From Halorussus litoreus (lineage in GTDB: Archaea > Halobacteriota > Halobacteria > Halobacteriales > Haladaptataceae), in NCBI RefSeq assembly GCF_003382685.1, contig NZ_KZ859511.1:49298-108924 (forward strand): a DNA stretch of 59,627 bases. Reading direction: 5' to 3'. The notes under the pieces are model-generated. The model searched no databases. It saw only the letters and a list, made by a program, of their open reading frames with translations, and was not told the DNA's origin. Positions 40,217-49,521 of the stretch are shown here, one piece after another (the stretch's first letter is position 1; each line of letters starts with the position of its first letter). A program made the translations under genes and the position numbers.

Positions 40217-41086
40217 CTACGCCTCGTTCCCGAAGTCCAACAGCCCCGGATAGTCCGCGATGAGGCCGTCGACGCCCGCGCGGCGGAGTTGGTCGGCGCG
40301 ATACCACGTGTCGACCGTCCAGACGTTGACCGCCCGTCCGGCGTCGTGTGCTTCGGCTACGACATCGACCTCCGGCGGGTCGTCGAGGTGCTCGGCGCGG
40401 CCGGCGAACGGGGTGCCCCGGACGAGGTCCCACGGCGGATGGACCGCCTCGGCGTCGTAGCGGTCCGCCACCGCGAGCGCGTCCGCGAGCGAGGTTCCGG
40501 CGAGCACGCCGACCGGGATGGAAGGTGCTGCGTCGCGGACCGCCGCGAGCGCGGCCTCGCAGAACGACGAGAACAGCACGTCGTTGTCGTAGCGCTCGAC
40601 CACCGCGAGCACGTCCGCGACGAACGGGTTCCAGAGCTCTCGCTGGTCGGCGAGCGCGTCGGCGTCCAGCGCCTCGCCGAACCGCACCGCGTCGCTTCCC
40701 GGGTTCTTCAGCTCGACGTTCACGCCCACCTCGTCCGGCAGGACCTCGAACACGTCGGCGAGTCGCGGGACCGTCTCGCCGCTGTCGAGAACTTCGGCGT
40801 CGAGCACAACGGCGTCGGACGTTTCCCAGACCGTGCCTTGGGCGTCCGTGATCCCGCGGCTTCCCCCAGCGTCGTGGAGGTGGTCGTCGTGGAAACAGAC
40901 CACGGTGCCGTCGCCGGTCGGCATCACGTCGACCTCGATCATCGCCGCGCGGCCGGGGCCGGTCGCCGCCCGCTCCGCCGCGGCGACGGTGTTCTCCGGG
41001 GCCGTGCCCGCGAATCCGCGGTGGGCGATGAGTCTCGGGCGCGCGTCCTCGTCGGCGGTTGGCGCAGCTGGAACCGAATCGGTCAC
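40217..41086 (-). CDS. glycerophosphodiester phosphodiesterase
   Basis: 289 aa. Cleaves glycerophosphodiesters to glycerol-3-phosphate and an alcohol. Family signature L-I-A-H-R-G-F-A-G-T-A-P-E-N-T at 19-33 (H22, R23, E31), E-V-D-V near 54 for the metal, and a second His in C-F-H-D-D-H-L. No signal peptide, so cytoplasmic. The ATG overlaps the HAD phosphatase stop (ATGA), making it the last gene of a probable six-gene unit starting with the ABC importer. Confidence 0.9.
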   Translation of the reverse strand: MTDSVPAAPTADEDARPRLIAHRGFAGTAPENTVAAAERAATGPGRAAMIEVDVMPTGDGTVVCFHDDHLHDAGGSRGITDAQGTVWETSDAVVLDAEVLDSGETVPRLADVFEVLPDEVGVNVELKNPGSDAVRFGEALDADALADQRELWNPFVADVLAVVERYDNDVLFSSFCEAALAAVRDAAPSIPVGVLAGTSLADALAVADRYDAEAVHPPWDLVRGTPFAGRAEHLDDPPEVDVVAEAHDAGRAVNVWTVDTWYRADQLRRAGVDGLIADYPGLLDFGNEA

Positions 41087-41910
41087 GGCAACACCTCTTC
41101 GATCTCGGCCAGCGACTCGATCACGTGGTCTGGCTCGACCGAGGCGTCGTCGAGGTCGCCGCGGTCGGTCACGCCCGAGAGCACGAGCACGGTCGTCATG
41201 CCCGCTCGGTCGCCCATGGCGATGTCGGTCTCCAGCCGGTCGCCCACCATCACGCAGTTAGCGGGGTCGGCACGGTCGTGGCCAGTGGCGTCGGAGACGC
41301 GACCCATCGCGGCCTCGATGGTGGTCGCGCTCGGCTTGCCAAGCACCCGGTCGAGCTCCCTGCCGGTGACGCCCTCGATAGCGCCGATCATCCCCGCGGC
41401 GTCGGGGATCTCGCCGTCGGCCACCGGGCAGGTCCGATCCGGGTTGGTGGCGACGAACGGCGTGTCGTCGTCGAGCGCGGCCAGCGCGTCCGAGAGGGTG
41501 GCGTAGTCGAACTCCCGGTCCATCGACGCGACGACCACGCCGGCTTCTTCCGGGTCGCTCGTCACGGCGAGGTCCTCCGCGCGGAGTTCCTCGCGGAGCG
41601 GCTCCTCTCCGACGACGAACACCGCTCGGTCCGGATGCTCGCGCGCGAGGAAGTCCGCTGTGATGGTCGCTGACGTGAGCAGGTCCTCCAGCGTACAGGG
41701 GACGCCGAGGTCGACCAGCTTCTCGCGGTAGCGCGCCCGCCGGTCGATGGCCTTGTTGGTGACGAACAGTACGGACGCGCCGCGGTCGCGGAGCGCGGCT
41801 ACGCCGTCGTCAGCCCCGTCGATCAGCGCGTCGCCGCGGTAGAACGTCCCGTCGAGGTCGACGACGGCTCCCTCGACGCTGGTCTGAATCGTTTCTCGGC
41901 CCGAACTCAT
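41083..41910 (-). CDS. HAD-IIA family phosphatase (NagD/PGP-like)
   Basis: 275 aa. Motif I V-V-D-L-D-G-T-F-Y with D18 and D20, motif II F-V-T-N-K, motif III/IV K-P-S near 184 and G-D-R-L-E-T-D near 208. Class IIA enzymes dephosphorylate small substrates such as sugar phosphates, phosphoglycolate or glycerol phosphate. It lies 22 nt after the ABC ATPase and overlaps the phosphodiesterase, suggesting stepwise release of phosphate from an imported diester. Confidence 0.88.
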   Translation of the reverse strand: MSSGRETIQTSVEGAVVDLDGTFYRGDALIDGADDGVAALRDRGASVLFVTNKAIDRRARYREKLVDLGVPCTLEDLLTSATITADFLAREHPDRAVFVVGEEPLREELRAEDLAVTSDPEEAGVVVASMDREFDYATLSDALAALDDDTPFVATNPDRTCPVADGEIPDAAGMIGAIEGVTGRELDRVLGKPSATTIEAAMGRVSDATGHDRADPANCVMVGDRLETDIAMGDRAGMTTVLVLSGVTDRGDLDDASVEPDHVIESLAEIEEVLP

Positions 41911-41932
41911 TGCCGTACCCCCGAGTCCGCGT

Positions 41933-42955
41933 TCATTGCCGTATCACGTGGAGGTGGGTGGCGTCGATGTCGAGTGCGAGCGCGTCGCCGACCGAGACGC
42001 TGTCGCGGTGGCGGTCGAGTTCGAGCGTCAGCTCGGTCCCGTCGTCGAGCGTCGCGAGCGCCTGGACCTTCTCGCCGAGGTAGAACAGGTTCTGCACCTC
42101 GGCGGTTATCGGCCCCTCGCCGACCGTAAAGTCGTCCGGCCGGACCGCGATGGTCGCGTCGTCACGCTCGGGAAGCCCCTCGGCGTCGAGTTCCGTGAAC
42201 CCGAAGTCCACGCGACCGTCGCGAATCGTGCCTTGGAGCAGGTTCGAGGTGCCCACGAAGTTGGCGACGAACTCGTTTTCGGGCGACTCGTACACCTCGC
42301 TGGGGGTGCCGACCTGCTCGACGACGCCCTCGTTCATCACCGCGATGCGGTCGCACATCGACATCGCCTGCTCCTGGTCGTGGGTGACGTACAGCGTGGT
42401 CACGCCCAGCTCGTCGAGCAGGTCGCCGAGTTCCTGTCGCAGAGTCTGCTTGAGCTTGGCGTCGAGACCGGTCATGGGCTCGTCGAGCAGCAGGATGCGC
42501 GGCTCGATGGCCAGCGCTCGCGCGAGTCCGACACGGCGCTGCTGGCCGCCCGAGAGCGTCTGGGGGTCGCGGTCGGCCAGTTCGCCGATGTCGAGCAGGT
42601 CGAGCAGTTCCTGGGCGCGCTCGCGGCGCTCCGCTTTGCCCACGCCCTGCATCTTCGGGCCGAACGTGACGTTGCCCAGCACCGTCATGTTGTTGAACAG
42701 CGCGTACGACTGGAACACGAGGCCGACGTTCCGGTTCTCCGGCGGGACGTGGGTCACGTCCTCGCCGTCGTACAGGATCGAACCGTCGGTCGCGGTCTCG
42801 AACCCCGCGACGAGTCGCAGGCTGGTCGTCTTGCCACAGCCCGAGGGCCCAACGATACCAAGTACTTCGCCGTCCCCGATCTCGAGAGAGACGTCGTCGA
42901 CGGCGAGCGTCGAGTCGAACCGTTTCGTAACGTTCTGAAGTTTCACATCCGACAT
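41933..42955 (-). CDS. ABC transporter ATP-binding protein (PotA-like)
   Basis: 340 aa. Walker A G-P-S-G-C-G-K-T at 36-43, signature L-S-G-G-Q-Q-R-R near 134, Walker B I-L-L-L-D-E-P-M near 155, H-switch V-T-H-D near 191. Residues 240-340 form a TOBE-type regulatory domain. It energises the adjacent permeases for uptake of a small solute of the spermidine/iron/phosphonate-type import class. 3-nt gap from the permease gene. Confidence 0.94.
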   Translation of the reverse strand: MSDVKLQNVTKRFDSTLAVDDVSLEIGDGEVLGIVGPSGCGKTTSLRLVAGFETATDGSILYDGEDVTHVPPENRNVGLVFQSYALFNNMTVLGNVTFGPKMQGVGKAERRERAQELLDLLDIGELADRDPQTLSGGQQRRVGLARALAIEPRILLLDEPMTGLDAKLKQTLRQELGDLLDELGVTTLYVTHDQEQAMSMCDRIAVMNEGVVEQVGTPSEVYESPENEFVANFVGTSNLLQGTIRDGRVDFGFTELDAEGLPERDDATIAVRPDDFTVGEGPITAEVQNLFYLGEKVQALATLDDGTELTLELDRHRDSVSVGDALALDIDATHLHVIRQ

Positions 42956-42958
42956 AGC

Positions 42959-43792
42959 TTACAGCCTCCTGACCGCACCGCGGTTGCCGACGATCTGGAG
43001 CGAGATGGTCACGAGCGCGATGAGTAGGAAGAACACCGACACGGCCGCTGCGGCGTTCAGGAACGACGCGTTCGTGATGTTGTTGAACAAAAAGATCGAC
43101 AGCGGCGGCGTCCCCCGCGAGTAGACGATGTACGAGAAGTTGAACTCCGCCGCGGCCAGCGTCCACGAGATGATCGAGCCCGCGATGATCCCGGCCTTCG
43201 CGTTCGGCACGATGACCGTGAGGAACGTGCGTGGCCACGACGCGCCGAGCGACCGCGCGCTCTCCTCGATCTGCTGGAGGTCCATCGACTGGAAGCTCGA
43301 CTGGACCGCCATCACCATGTACGGCGCTTTCAGCAGCGAGTAGCCGATGACCAGCGCGATGCCAGAGGTCGAGAGGTCCGGGTACGTCCGGAGGAACGCG
43401 ATGCCGAGGATGATGCCGGGCGCGAGCGGCAGGATGGCGAACACGTTGACCCAGTCGCGACCCCAGAACTCGTAGCGCGCCACGGCGTACGCGATGGGCA
43501 CGCCGACGATCAGGTTGATGAGCACGCCCGCGAGCGCGAGGCCCGCGCTGTACGCCAGCGACGAGCCCACCGACGCGTCCGCGCCGACGCCGGTGCCGAC
43601 GATCACGTCGTTCCAGTTCTCCAGGGTCACGAAGCCGCTCGGGAGCGCGCCGACCCACTCGCCCGCGAACGAACTCACGAACGTCAGGACGACCGGGAGC
43701 GCGAGGAAGACGAGCGTGGCTGCCAGCACGAGCGTCACGAACTGGCGGCCGTAGCGCGCCGAGAGGCTGCCGGACTCGAAGCGCGAGCCCAT
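42959..43792 (-). CDS. ABC transporter permease 2
   Basis: 277 aa from the ATG at 43792, which overlaps the stop of permease 1 (ATGA). Six hydrophobic helices and the EAA loop E-S-A-R-S-L-G-A-S-W-P-R-T-F near residue 185. Forms the membrane channel with permease 1. Confidence 0.92.
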   Translation of the reverse strand: MGSRFESGSLSARYGRQFVTLVLAATLVFLALPVVLTFVSSFAGEWVGALPSGFVTLENWNDVIVGTGVGADASVGSSLAYSAGLALAGVLINLIVGVPIAYAVARYEFWGRDWVNVFAILPLAPGIILGIAFLRTYPDLSTSGIALVIGYSLLKAPYMVMAVQSSFQSMDLQQIEESARSLGASWPRTFLTVIVPNAKAGIIAGSIISWTLAAAEFNFSYIVYSRGTPPLSIFLFNNITNASFLNAAAAVSVFFLLIALVTISLQIVGNRGAVRRL

Positions 43793-44715
43793 CAGATGCT
43801 CACCTCCGCGCTGGTGTACTTGAGCGCGAGCAGCGTGAAGGCGAACACGAACACGAACCACACCGTTGCCATCGCCGACGCCTGCGCGATGTTGAACCCT
43901 TGGGCGATCTCGCGGTCGATCTGGAGGGTCCATACGAGCAGGCTCTTCAGGATGAGGATGGTGCCGAAGATGGCGAGCGCGGTCCGGAACACGAGCACGA
44001 ACGCGCCGATGAGCCCGGGCTTGATCTGGGGCAGCGTCACGTACCAGAACGTCTTCAGCGGCGATGCGCCGAGGCTACGCGCGGCCTCCTCGGCGTCCGT
44101 GTTGACCTCGGCGTACGTCCCCCGAAGCAGGAGTAGCGCCCGCGGAATCATCGAGTAGAGGTACGCGAAGAACAGCCCGAGGACGCTGGTCGCTATCGCG
44201 AGGTCGATGGGCGATTGCCCGGACAGCGCCGCGATGAAGTTGGTGATGATGCCGGTGTTACCGAACAGCACGATGATCATGAACGCTGCCACGATGCCCG
44301 GCAGGCTGTTCGGGAACGACAGCACGGTGAGCATCACCGACTTCCCGGGCAGGTCGTACTTCTCCAGCGAGTGGGCGACCGGCACGGCGACCGCGATAGA
44401 CGCCACGGTCGTCGCGGCCGCGAACCAGAGCGTGTTGACGGCGATGGTCCGGTAGTACGGATCGACCACGAGCTGTCGGTAGTACTCCAGCGTGAACCCC
44501 TCGGTGGTCAGCCGCGCCTCCGAGAAGCTGATGCGGAACATCTCTGTCAGCGGGAAGACGCCCGAGAACGCCAACAGCGCGAGAAAAGGCAGACAGAGGA
44601 CGACGATTCGACGCCGCTCGCGCTGTCGCTCCGACACCGGGAAGACCAGCGACGACAGCGTCCCACCGATTCGCGCGAGGACTCCCCGCCCCGCGACGTC
44701 TGCGTCTGCGCCCAT
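43792..44715 (-). CDS. ABC transporter permease 1
   Basis: 307 aa. An N-terminal cytoplasmic stretch of about 40 residues precedes six helices; EAA loop E-A-A-R-S-L-G-A-S-P-L-K-T-F near residue 208. PotB/CysT-type fold. It follows the binding-protein gene by 3 nt. Confidence 0.92.
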   Translation of the reverse strand: MGADADVAGRGVLARIGGTLSSLVFPVSERQRERRRIVVLCLPFLALLAFSGVFPLTEMFRISFSEARLTTEGFTLEYYRQLVVDPYYRTIAVNTLWFAAATTVASIAVAVPVAHSLEKYDLPGKSVMLTVLSFPNSLPGIVAAFMIIVLFGNTGIITNFIAALSGQSPIDLAIATSVLGLFFAYLYSMIPRALLLLRGTYAEVNTDAEEAARSLGASPLKTFWYVTLPQIKPGLIGAFVLVFRTALAIFGTILILKSLLVWTLQIDREIAQGFNIAQASAMATVWFVFVFAFTLLALKYTSAEVSI

Positions 44716-44718
44716 CGT

Positions 44719-45870
44719 TTACAGCCCAGCGCCCCGGGTGATCTCCTGAATGATGTCCTCCTGCTTGTCGATGAGTTCCTGCTGGTCGACCGTGAACTCG
44801 GTCTCGTCGTACCGGCTCTGGTCGGGGAACTCGTCGGGCATGTCCATCTCCGAGGCCCGGATCGGCCGGGCGTACGCGTCGAGGAAGTGCTGCTGGCCCT
44901 CGATGGAGAGCACGTAGTCCATGAACAGCTTGGCTGCCTCGGGGTTGGGCGCATCCGCGAGCAGGGCGTAACCGTACAGTGCGTTGAACGCGCCTTTGTT
45001 GCCGTTCTCGCCGCCGAGCAGCGCGACGCCGACGTTCTCTTCGGGCACGTCGTCGTTGTTGTACTTCAGGTCGAGCCCGGAGTAGTCGTACCGGACGAAC
45101 GAGGCGTACTCGCCCCGGGTGAACTGCGCGAGGAAGTTGTCGGTGTACTCCGCGCCACCCTCCTGGATCTCGTTGTAGTAGTCGATGACCGGCTGCACGT
45201 CGTCGAGCGAGCCGCCCCGGGCGTTGTTGACCGACAGCGCCGCCGCGAGGCCGACCGCGGCCTGCGGGGTCTGGAGCGCGAGGTCCTGCATGATGTCGGG
45301 GTGGAGCAGATCCTCCCACGTCTCGGGCTCGTCGAGGCCCCGCTCCTCGTAGATGTCCTTGCGGTAGGTGAGCGCCGTGGTCACCTTTCGGGTCCCGGTG
45401 ACGTGACCGTCCTCGGTCTTGGCGTCGTCGGGCACCTTGTCCCAGTTGGCCGGCTTGTACGCTTGGGTCAGGCCGTCCTTCTGGGCCTGGATGTTGTAGG
45501 TGTAGCCGCCGTTGAACCCGGAGTGGGTCGGGTTCTGGGCGACCGAGCGGGCGTCCTGAAGCGCCTCGCCAGACGAGCGATCGTCGTCGTTGAGCTGGAC
45601 GCCGTAGTTCTCGTCGAACGCCTCCATCACCGACGGCCAGTTCATCCACCCGGACTGGACGCAGTAGATGTACAGCTTCTCCTCGGTCGGGAACGTCGAG
45701 GAGTTGACCGTGGTCTCGAACTCGCCGTAGCCGACGTCGTACTCTTCGCCGTCGCCGCCATCGTCGCCCGAACCGCCGGTGAGGTCGCCGATACAACCTG
45801 CAGCACTTGCACCGACCGCCGTTGCCGAGCCCGCGAGGAGCTTCCGCCGAGTGAGTTTTGTATCTCTCAT
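44719..45870 (-). CDS. ABC transporter substrate-binding lipoprotein
   Basis: 383 aa from the ATG at 45870. Tat-type signal T-R-R-K-L-L-A-G-S with lipobox A-A-G-C (lipid on C22 or close), so it is exported folded and anchored outside the membrane, as most haloarchaeal binding proteins are. The mature part is a family-1-type periplasmic-binding fold. First gene of the importer operon. Substrate not readable; the downstream phosphodiesterase and phosphatase hint at an organophosphate. Confidence 0.9.
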   Translation of the reverse strand: MRDTKLTRRKLLAGSATAVGASAAGCIGDLTGGSGDDGGDGEEYDVGYGEFETTVNSSTFPTEEKLYIYCVQSGWMNWPSVMEAFDENYGVQLNDDDRSSGEALQDARSVAQNPTHSGFNGGYTYNIQAQKDGLTQAYKPANWDKVPDDAKTEDGHVTGTRKVTTALTYRKDIYEERGLDEPETWEDLLHPDIMQDLALQTPQAAVGLAAALSVNNARGGSLDDVQPVIDYYNEIQEGGAEYTDNFLAQFTRGEYASFVRYDYSGLDLKYNNDDVPEENVGVALLGGENGNKGAFNALYGYALLADAPNPEAAKLFMDYVLSIEGQQHFLDAYARPIRASEMDMPDEFPDQSRYDETEFTVDQQELIDKQEDIIQEITRGAGL

Positions 45871-46193
45871 TGCAACAGGTTGTGCATCCGGGAGACCCGG
45901 CATAAACCCTTCGTTCACGTTATATATACTCGACTGACGTGTCCGTTGCCGTCGTTTCCGTCAGTGTGAGTATCGATCCCCACGTACCACTATGTAGATT
46001 GGTTCTCGGCGGTGGGGTAATTACTGTCGAGCAACCGCGACAATCGCTGTTCGGGTCGACCGAGCAGCATTCGAAGAAGTCCGGGACTCTGCGTTCGCGA
46101 GGCCGGCGCACGCGTGCGCCGGCCTCGCGAACGCGTTTCGAGGATTCACGCGGAGGGCCGTTTCGCGAACCACCGCACCGCCGGTCGCAACCG
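45871..46193. other. intergenic region between importer and aMBF1
   Basis: No gene. The left part holds the AT-rich promoter of the importer (GTTATATATA near 45920). The middle holds a perfect 44-bp palindrome, and the right part is GC-rich. Confidence 0.55.
46091..46134. repeat. perfect 44-bp palindrome
   Basis: GCGTTCGCGAGGCCGGCGCA followed by CG at the centre and then the exact reverse complement, with no loop. It sits about 57 nt after the aMBF1 stop codon and could be a bidirectional terminator or the relic of a mobile end. Confidence 0.92.
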
Positions 46194-46718
46194 TCAGTCC
46201 TTGCGCTTGACCACGTCGCCGAGGGTGTACTCGCCGGTGGAACTGCCGCCGCTCCACTCCTCGTCCTCGTCGGCCGAGCTACCGGCGGTCAGCGAGAAGT
46301 CGAACTTGCGCTCGAGCTTCGTCTGGACCTCGTCGCTCGGGAGCACGTCGCCCCGCTCTAACTTGCGGATGAGGCTGGCCTTCTCGTTCAGGTCGCCGGC
46401 GAGGTCCTCCTGACTCAAGCCGGCGCTCTCCCGGGCGCTCCGGATGCGCTCGTCGTAGTCCTGCGCGAGCTCGTCCATGTCGTCGAACATGTCCGAGCGC
46501 CGGGTCTGGGAGGAACTCGACGACCCGCCCGAAGAGGACGACGACGAGGAACTCCCCGACGACGAGGTCGAGTACTTGGTGGACGTGGAACTCGTCTCCT
46601 GGGTCTTGACCTCGGTACCGAAGTCCGAGCAGTTGTCACAGACCTCCAACTCGGCCCCCTCGACCTTGACGGTCTTCGGGGCCCCCGTCTCTGCACCGCA
46701 CATCTCACACTGAACCAT
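46194..46718 (-). CDS. mbf1: archaeal multiprotein bridging factor 1
   Basis: 174 aa. An N-terminal zinc ribbon (C-E-M-C-G near residue 4, C-D-N-C near 33), a Ser-rich linker (about 45-75), and a Cro-type helix-turn-helix (S-A-G-L-S-Q-E-D-L-A-G-D-L-N-E-K-A-S-L-I-R-K-L-E) near 95-120. This architecture is aMBF1, a general transcription and possibly translation factor. The ATG at 46718 gives M-V-Q-C-E. Confidence 0.94.
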   Translation of the reverse strand: MVQCEMCGAETGAPKTVKVEGAELEVCDNCSDFGTEVKTQETSSTSTKYSTSSSGSSSSSSSSGGSSSSSQTRRSDMFDDMDELAQDYDERIRSARESAGLSQEDLAGDLNEKASLIRKLERGDVLPSDEVQTKLERKFDFSLTAGSSADEDEEWSGGSSTGEYTLGDVVKRKD

Positions 46719-46815
46719 ACCCGCAGGTAGTTCTCGACCACTCTTAAATTCCACGCCGCTGGTGGTCCCCGCCGGAGTCGTGAGACGGCCCGTTCGCAAC
46801 CGCGACGATCACGGG

Positions 46816-47079
46816 CTACCGCAGGTCGTCGTCTTCGTCGTCGGACTCGCTGTCCCTGAGGAATCCGAAGCCCTGTTTCACCTCGTCGTCGCGCTCGAAG
46901 TACTTCAGGATGCGGCGGCATTTCTCGCGGGAGAGCCGCGTCTCGCGGGTCAGCTCGAACAGCGAGTCGACCTCTTCGGCGGTCTCGAGGAACTCCTCCA
47001 TGGTTATGTGGCTGTTCGCCGGCAGAATGTCGTCTAAGTCGACGTTGATTCCGAGTTCTCCTGGTCGCTCGTCACTCAT
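46816..47079 (-). CDS. conserved small acidic protein
   Basis: 87 aa from the ATG at 47079; a longer in-frame start would add only M-C-G-C. Helical, with a winged-helix-like middle (L-F-E-L-T-R-E-T-R-L-S-R-E-K-C-R-R-I-L-K-Y-F) and a very acidic tail. Preceded by an AT-rich promoter region. No named family. Confidence 0.7.
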   Translation of the reverse strand: MSDERPGELGINVDLDDILPANSHITMEEFLETAEEVDSLFELTRETRLSREKCRRILKYFERDDEVKQGFGFLRDSESDDEDDDLR

Positions 47080-47135
47080 GCAGCCGCACAATTGTTTTCA
47101 ACTGCAAGAAGGTTTAAAAAGTTAACTGAATCGAC

Positions 47136-47744
47136 CTACGACAACTCCAGCCACGCGTAGTAGAACCGCTGGAGCGCCGTGAGATGGCCCACGACCGCGA
47201 AGACGACGAGCAGCCAGCCGACCGGCGACAGCCCGGCCACCTCGGCGGAGACGAACGCCGCGAGCACGCCCGTCGCGCCCATCAGCGCGAGCCTGTCGGC
47301 CCGGCCGAGCAGTCCGCCGTACACCCGGTCGAGGTCGACTGCTTGGGCCTGCGTCCCGAGGTAAGAGGTCATTAGCACGCCGGTAACGGCGGCCAGCCCG
47401 AGTGCGAATCGGCCGACGCCCGCGGCCAGCCCGACGATGATGACGATGTCCGCGTACCGGTCGAGCACGTGGTCGAGCAGGTCGCCGGCCTTCGAGTCGG
47501 TGCCGAGCTCCCGGGCCAGCGCGCCGTCGAGCAGGTCGAGCCAGCCGTTGAGGAACACAAGCAGGGCCGCCACGAGGTACCAGACCGGGTCGCTCCCGCC
47601 GAGGTAGAACGCCGCGCCCGCGCCGCCAGCCAGCACGAAGGCGACCACGCTCACCGTGTCGGGGGTCAGCCCGAGTCTGGTCGACAGCGAGACGAACGGG
47701 CCGAGCACGCGGTCGGCGACCGAGCGGAACTGATCGAGCGTCAT
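47136..47744 (-). CDS. CDP-alcohol phosphatidyltransferase
   Basis: 202 aa with six hydrophobic helices and the family signature D-G-A-L-A-R then G-x3-D-x3-D (G-D-L-L-D-H-V-L-D) near residues 72-95. Makes a polar lipid headgroup from CDP-archaeol, for example archaetidylinositol phosphate or related. ATGA overlap with the kinase-like gene upstream. Headgroup specificity unknown. Confidence 0.9.
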   Translation of the reverse strand: MTLDQFRSVADRVLGPFVSLSTRLGLTPDTVSVVAFVLAGGAGAAFYLGGSDPVWYLVAALLVFLNGWLDLLDGALARELGTDSKAGDLLDHVLDRYADIVIIVGLAAGVGRFALGLAAVTGVLMTSYLGTQAQAVDLDRVYGGLLGRADRLALMGATGVLAAFVSAEVAGLSPVGWLLVVFAVVGHLTALQRFYYAWLELS

Positions 47745-48268
47745 AGGTAGTCGAGGTAGTCCACCTCCCCAGCGCTCGGGTCGCGCTCGCCCGCGAGGAC
47801 GGACCGTATCTCGTCGGCGACCGCGTCGGGGTCGCGCTCGGTCGTCTCGAGCTCGTACACGTTCTCGACGCCGTGCTCGCTCACCGCCTCCGAGAGGATG
47901 ACGTCGAGGGCCTCGCTCTCGGCGTTCTCCTCAGCCTTCGCATCGGACTCGCCGCGCTCGGTGAGCCGTCGCTCCAGTTCCTCGGGATGACACCGCAGAA
48001 CGACCACCTTGTCCACGTCGAGGTGGTGAGCGAGGTGCGACTCTACGAGCAGGTCCTCGCGGTCCGCGAGTCGCTCAGCCACGGCGTCGAGATCGGCCAC
48101 GAGGCTGTCGCGGTCCTCGTCGCGCTCGTCCCACAGGCCCTCCTCGCGGATGAGCTCGTTGAGGTGGACAACGTCGAGGTCGAACTCCGCGGACGCCGAC
48201 TCGGTCTCCAGCGCCTCGACCGCGCTGGTCTTGCCCGTACCGGGCGTCCCGGTGACCGCGACCCTCAT
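47741..48268 (-). CDS. adenylate-kinase-like P-loop protein (Fap7/AK6 type)
   Basis: 175 aa. P-loop G-T-P-G-T-G-K-T at 7-14, L-N-E-L-I near 37, S-H-L-A-H-H near 78, and L-R-C-H-P-E-E-L near 93, the standard AK6/Fap7 pattern. These proteins act in 30S ribosome maturation and have weak adenylate kinase activity. The ATG overlaps the hisC stop and its stop overlaps the transferase start. Confidence 0.9.
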   Translation of the reverse strand: MRVAVTGTPGTGKTSAVEALETESASAEFDLDVVHLNELIREEGLWDERDEDRDSLVADLDAVAERLADREDLLVESHLAHHLDVDKVVVLRCHPEELERRLTERGESDAKAEENAESEALDVILSEAVSEHGVENVYELETTERDPDAVADEIRSVLAGERDPSAGEVDYLDYL

Positions 48269-49380
48269 CCCGACACCTCCTCCTCGTGGTCGGTTCGCTC
48301 CTCCTCGCGGTCCGCGAGCACTTCGGCGAGTTCGGAGACGGCTCGCTCGGTCTCGGCCTCGGTTCCGCAGGTGACTCGGACGCATTCCGGGAGGCCGAAG
48401 CTCGTGCAGTCCCGGACGATGACGCCCCGGTGCTGGAGTTCCTCGGCGACCGCGCTAGCGTCGCCGACCTCCACGAGCACGAAGTTGGCGTGGCTCTCCC
48501 ACGTTCGCGCTTCGAGGTGTTTCGAGATGTACTCTCGCGCCCACGCGGCGGTCTCGACCGTCTTTTCGGCGTGCTCGTCGTCGTCCAGCGCGGCGAGCCC
48601 GGCCCGGCAGGCGATCTCGCTCGCGGCGAACGGGGTGTTGACCCGGGCGTAGGCGTCGGCCCACTCCGCGGGGACGACGCCGTAGCCGAGGCGCACGCCC
48701 GCCAGCCCGTACACCTTCGAGAACGTCCGGACCACCGCCACGTCGTCGCGCTCGTCGAGGAGGTCCACCGCGCTCGGCGCGTCGGCGAACTCGCCGTACG
48801 CCTCGTCGACCACGACGAGGGTCTGCTCGTCGGTCTCGGTGGCGATGGTCTCGACCGCGTCGAGGTCGAACCGACCGCCGGTGGGGTTGTGCGGGCTCGT
48901 GAGGTACACCACCCGCTCGCCGTCGTAGTCGTCGAGCACCGCGTCGGCGGTGAGCGCGAAGTCGTCGGCCTTCGAGACGGTGTACTCGCGGACGTCGCCG
49001 TGGTGGTACCGGGCGCTCATGCCGTAGTAGGCGAAGCCGGGGTCGGGCACGAGCACCCGGTCGTCGGGCGCGAGCATCGCCCGCGAGAGATAGTCGAGCA
49101 CGCCGTCCCCGCCGTTGGCCAGCCACACCTGCTCGGACGCGACGTCCCAGCGGTCGGCCAGCTTCTCGGCGAGGTCGGCGTGGGAGGCCTTCGGGTAGGA
49201 GTTCGCCGACCCGGCGGCCTCCCGGATGGCCTCGACCGCGACGGGGCTCGGGCCGAATGGGTTCTCGTTCGACGCGAGCTTGACGAGGTCGTCTGGGTCG
49301 AGTCCGAGTTCCCGAGCGACCTCCTCGACGCCCCGTCCGGCCTGATACACGGCGTGTCCGGAGAGGTCCCGTGGTTGCAT
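48265..49380 (-). CDS. hisC: histidinol-phosphate aminotransferase
   Basis: 371 aa from the ATG at 49380. PLP enzyme of histidine synthesis (imidazole-acetol phosphate plus glutamate). The substrate-site motif A-S-N-E-N-P at 36-41, D192 in V-D-E-A-Y-G, PLP lysine K222 in F-S-K-V-Y-G, and R230 in V-R-L-G-Y are all present. First gene of a three-gene overlapping operon with the AK-like and lipid genes. Confidence 0.94.
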   Translation of the reverse strand: MQPRDLSGHAVYQAGRGVEEVARELGLDPDDLVKLASNENPFGPSPVAVEAIREAAGSANSYPKASHADLAEKLADRWDVASEQVWLANGGDGVLDYLSRAMLAPDDRVLVPDPGFAYYGMSARYHHGDVREYTVSKADDFALTADAVLDDYDGERVVYLTSPHNPTGGRFDLDAVETIATETDEQTLVVVDEAYGEFADAPSAVDLLDERDDVAVVRTFSKVYGLAGVRLGYGVVPAEWADAYARVNTPFAASEIACRAGLAALDDDEHAEKTVETAAWAREYISKHLEARTWESHANFVLVEVGDASAVAEELQHRGVIVRDCTSFGLPECVRVTCGTEAETERAVSELAEVLADREEERTDHEEEVSG

Positions 49381-49521
49381 GTTCGAGAGGTATGGACGGC
49401 TCGCCTTAAGCGTGCCCACCTGCGCCAGCGTTCTCCGGCTCACGTCGGCAAATTGATTGTCAGAATCCGCCCGATACGCATAAGGACAGTCCCGTGCTGA
49501 AACTCCACGGGGGATTTAATT

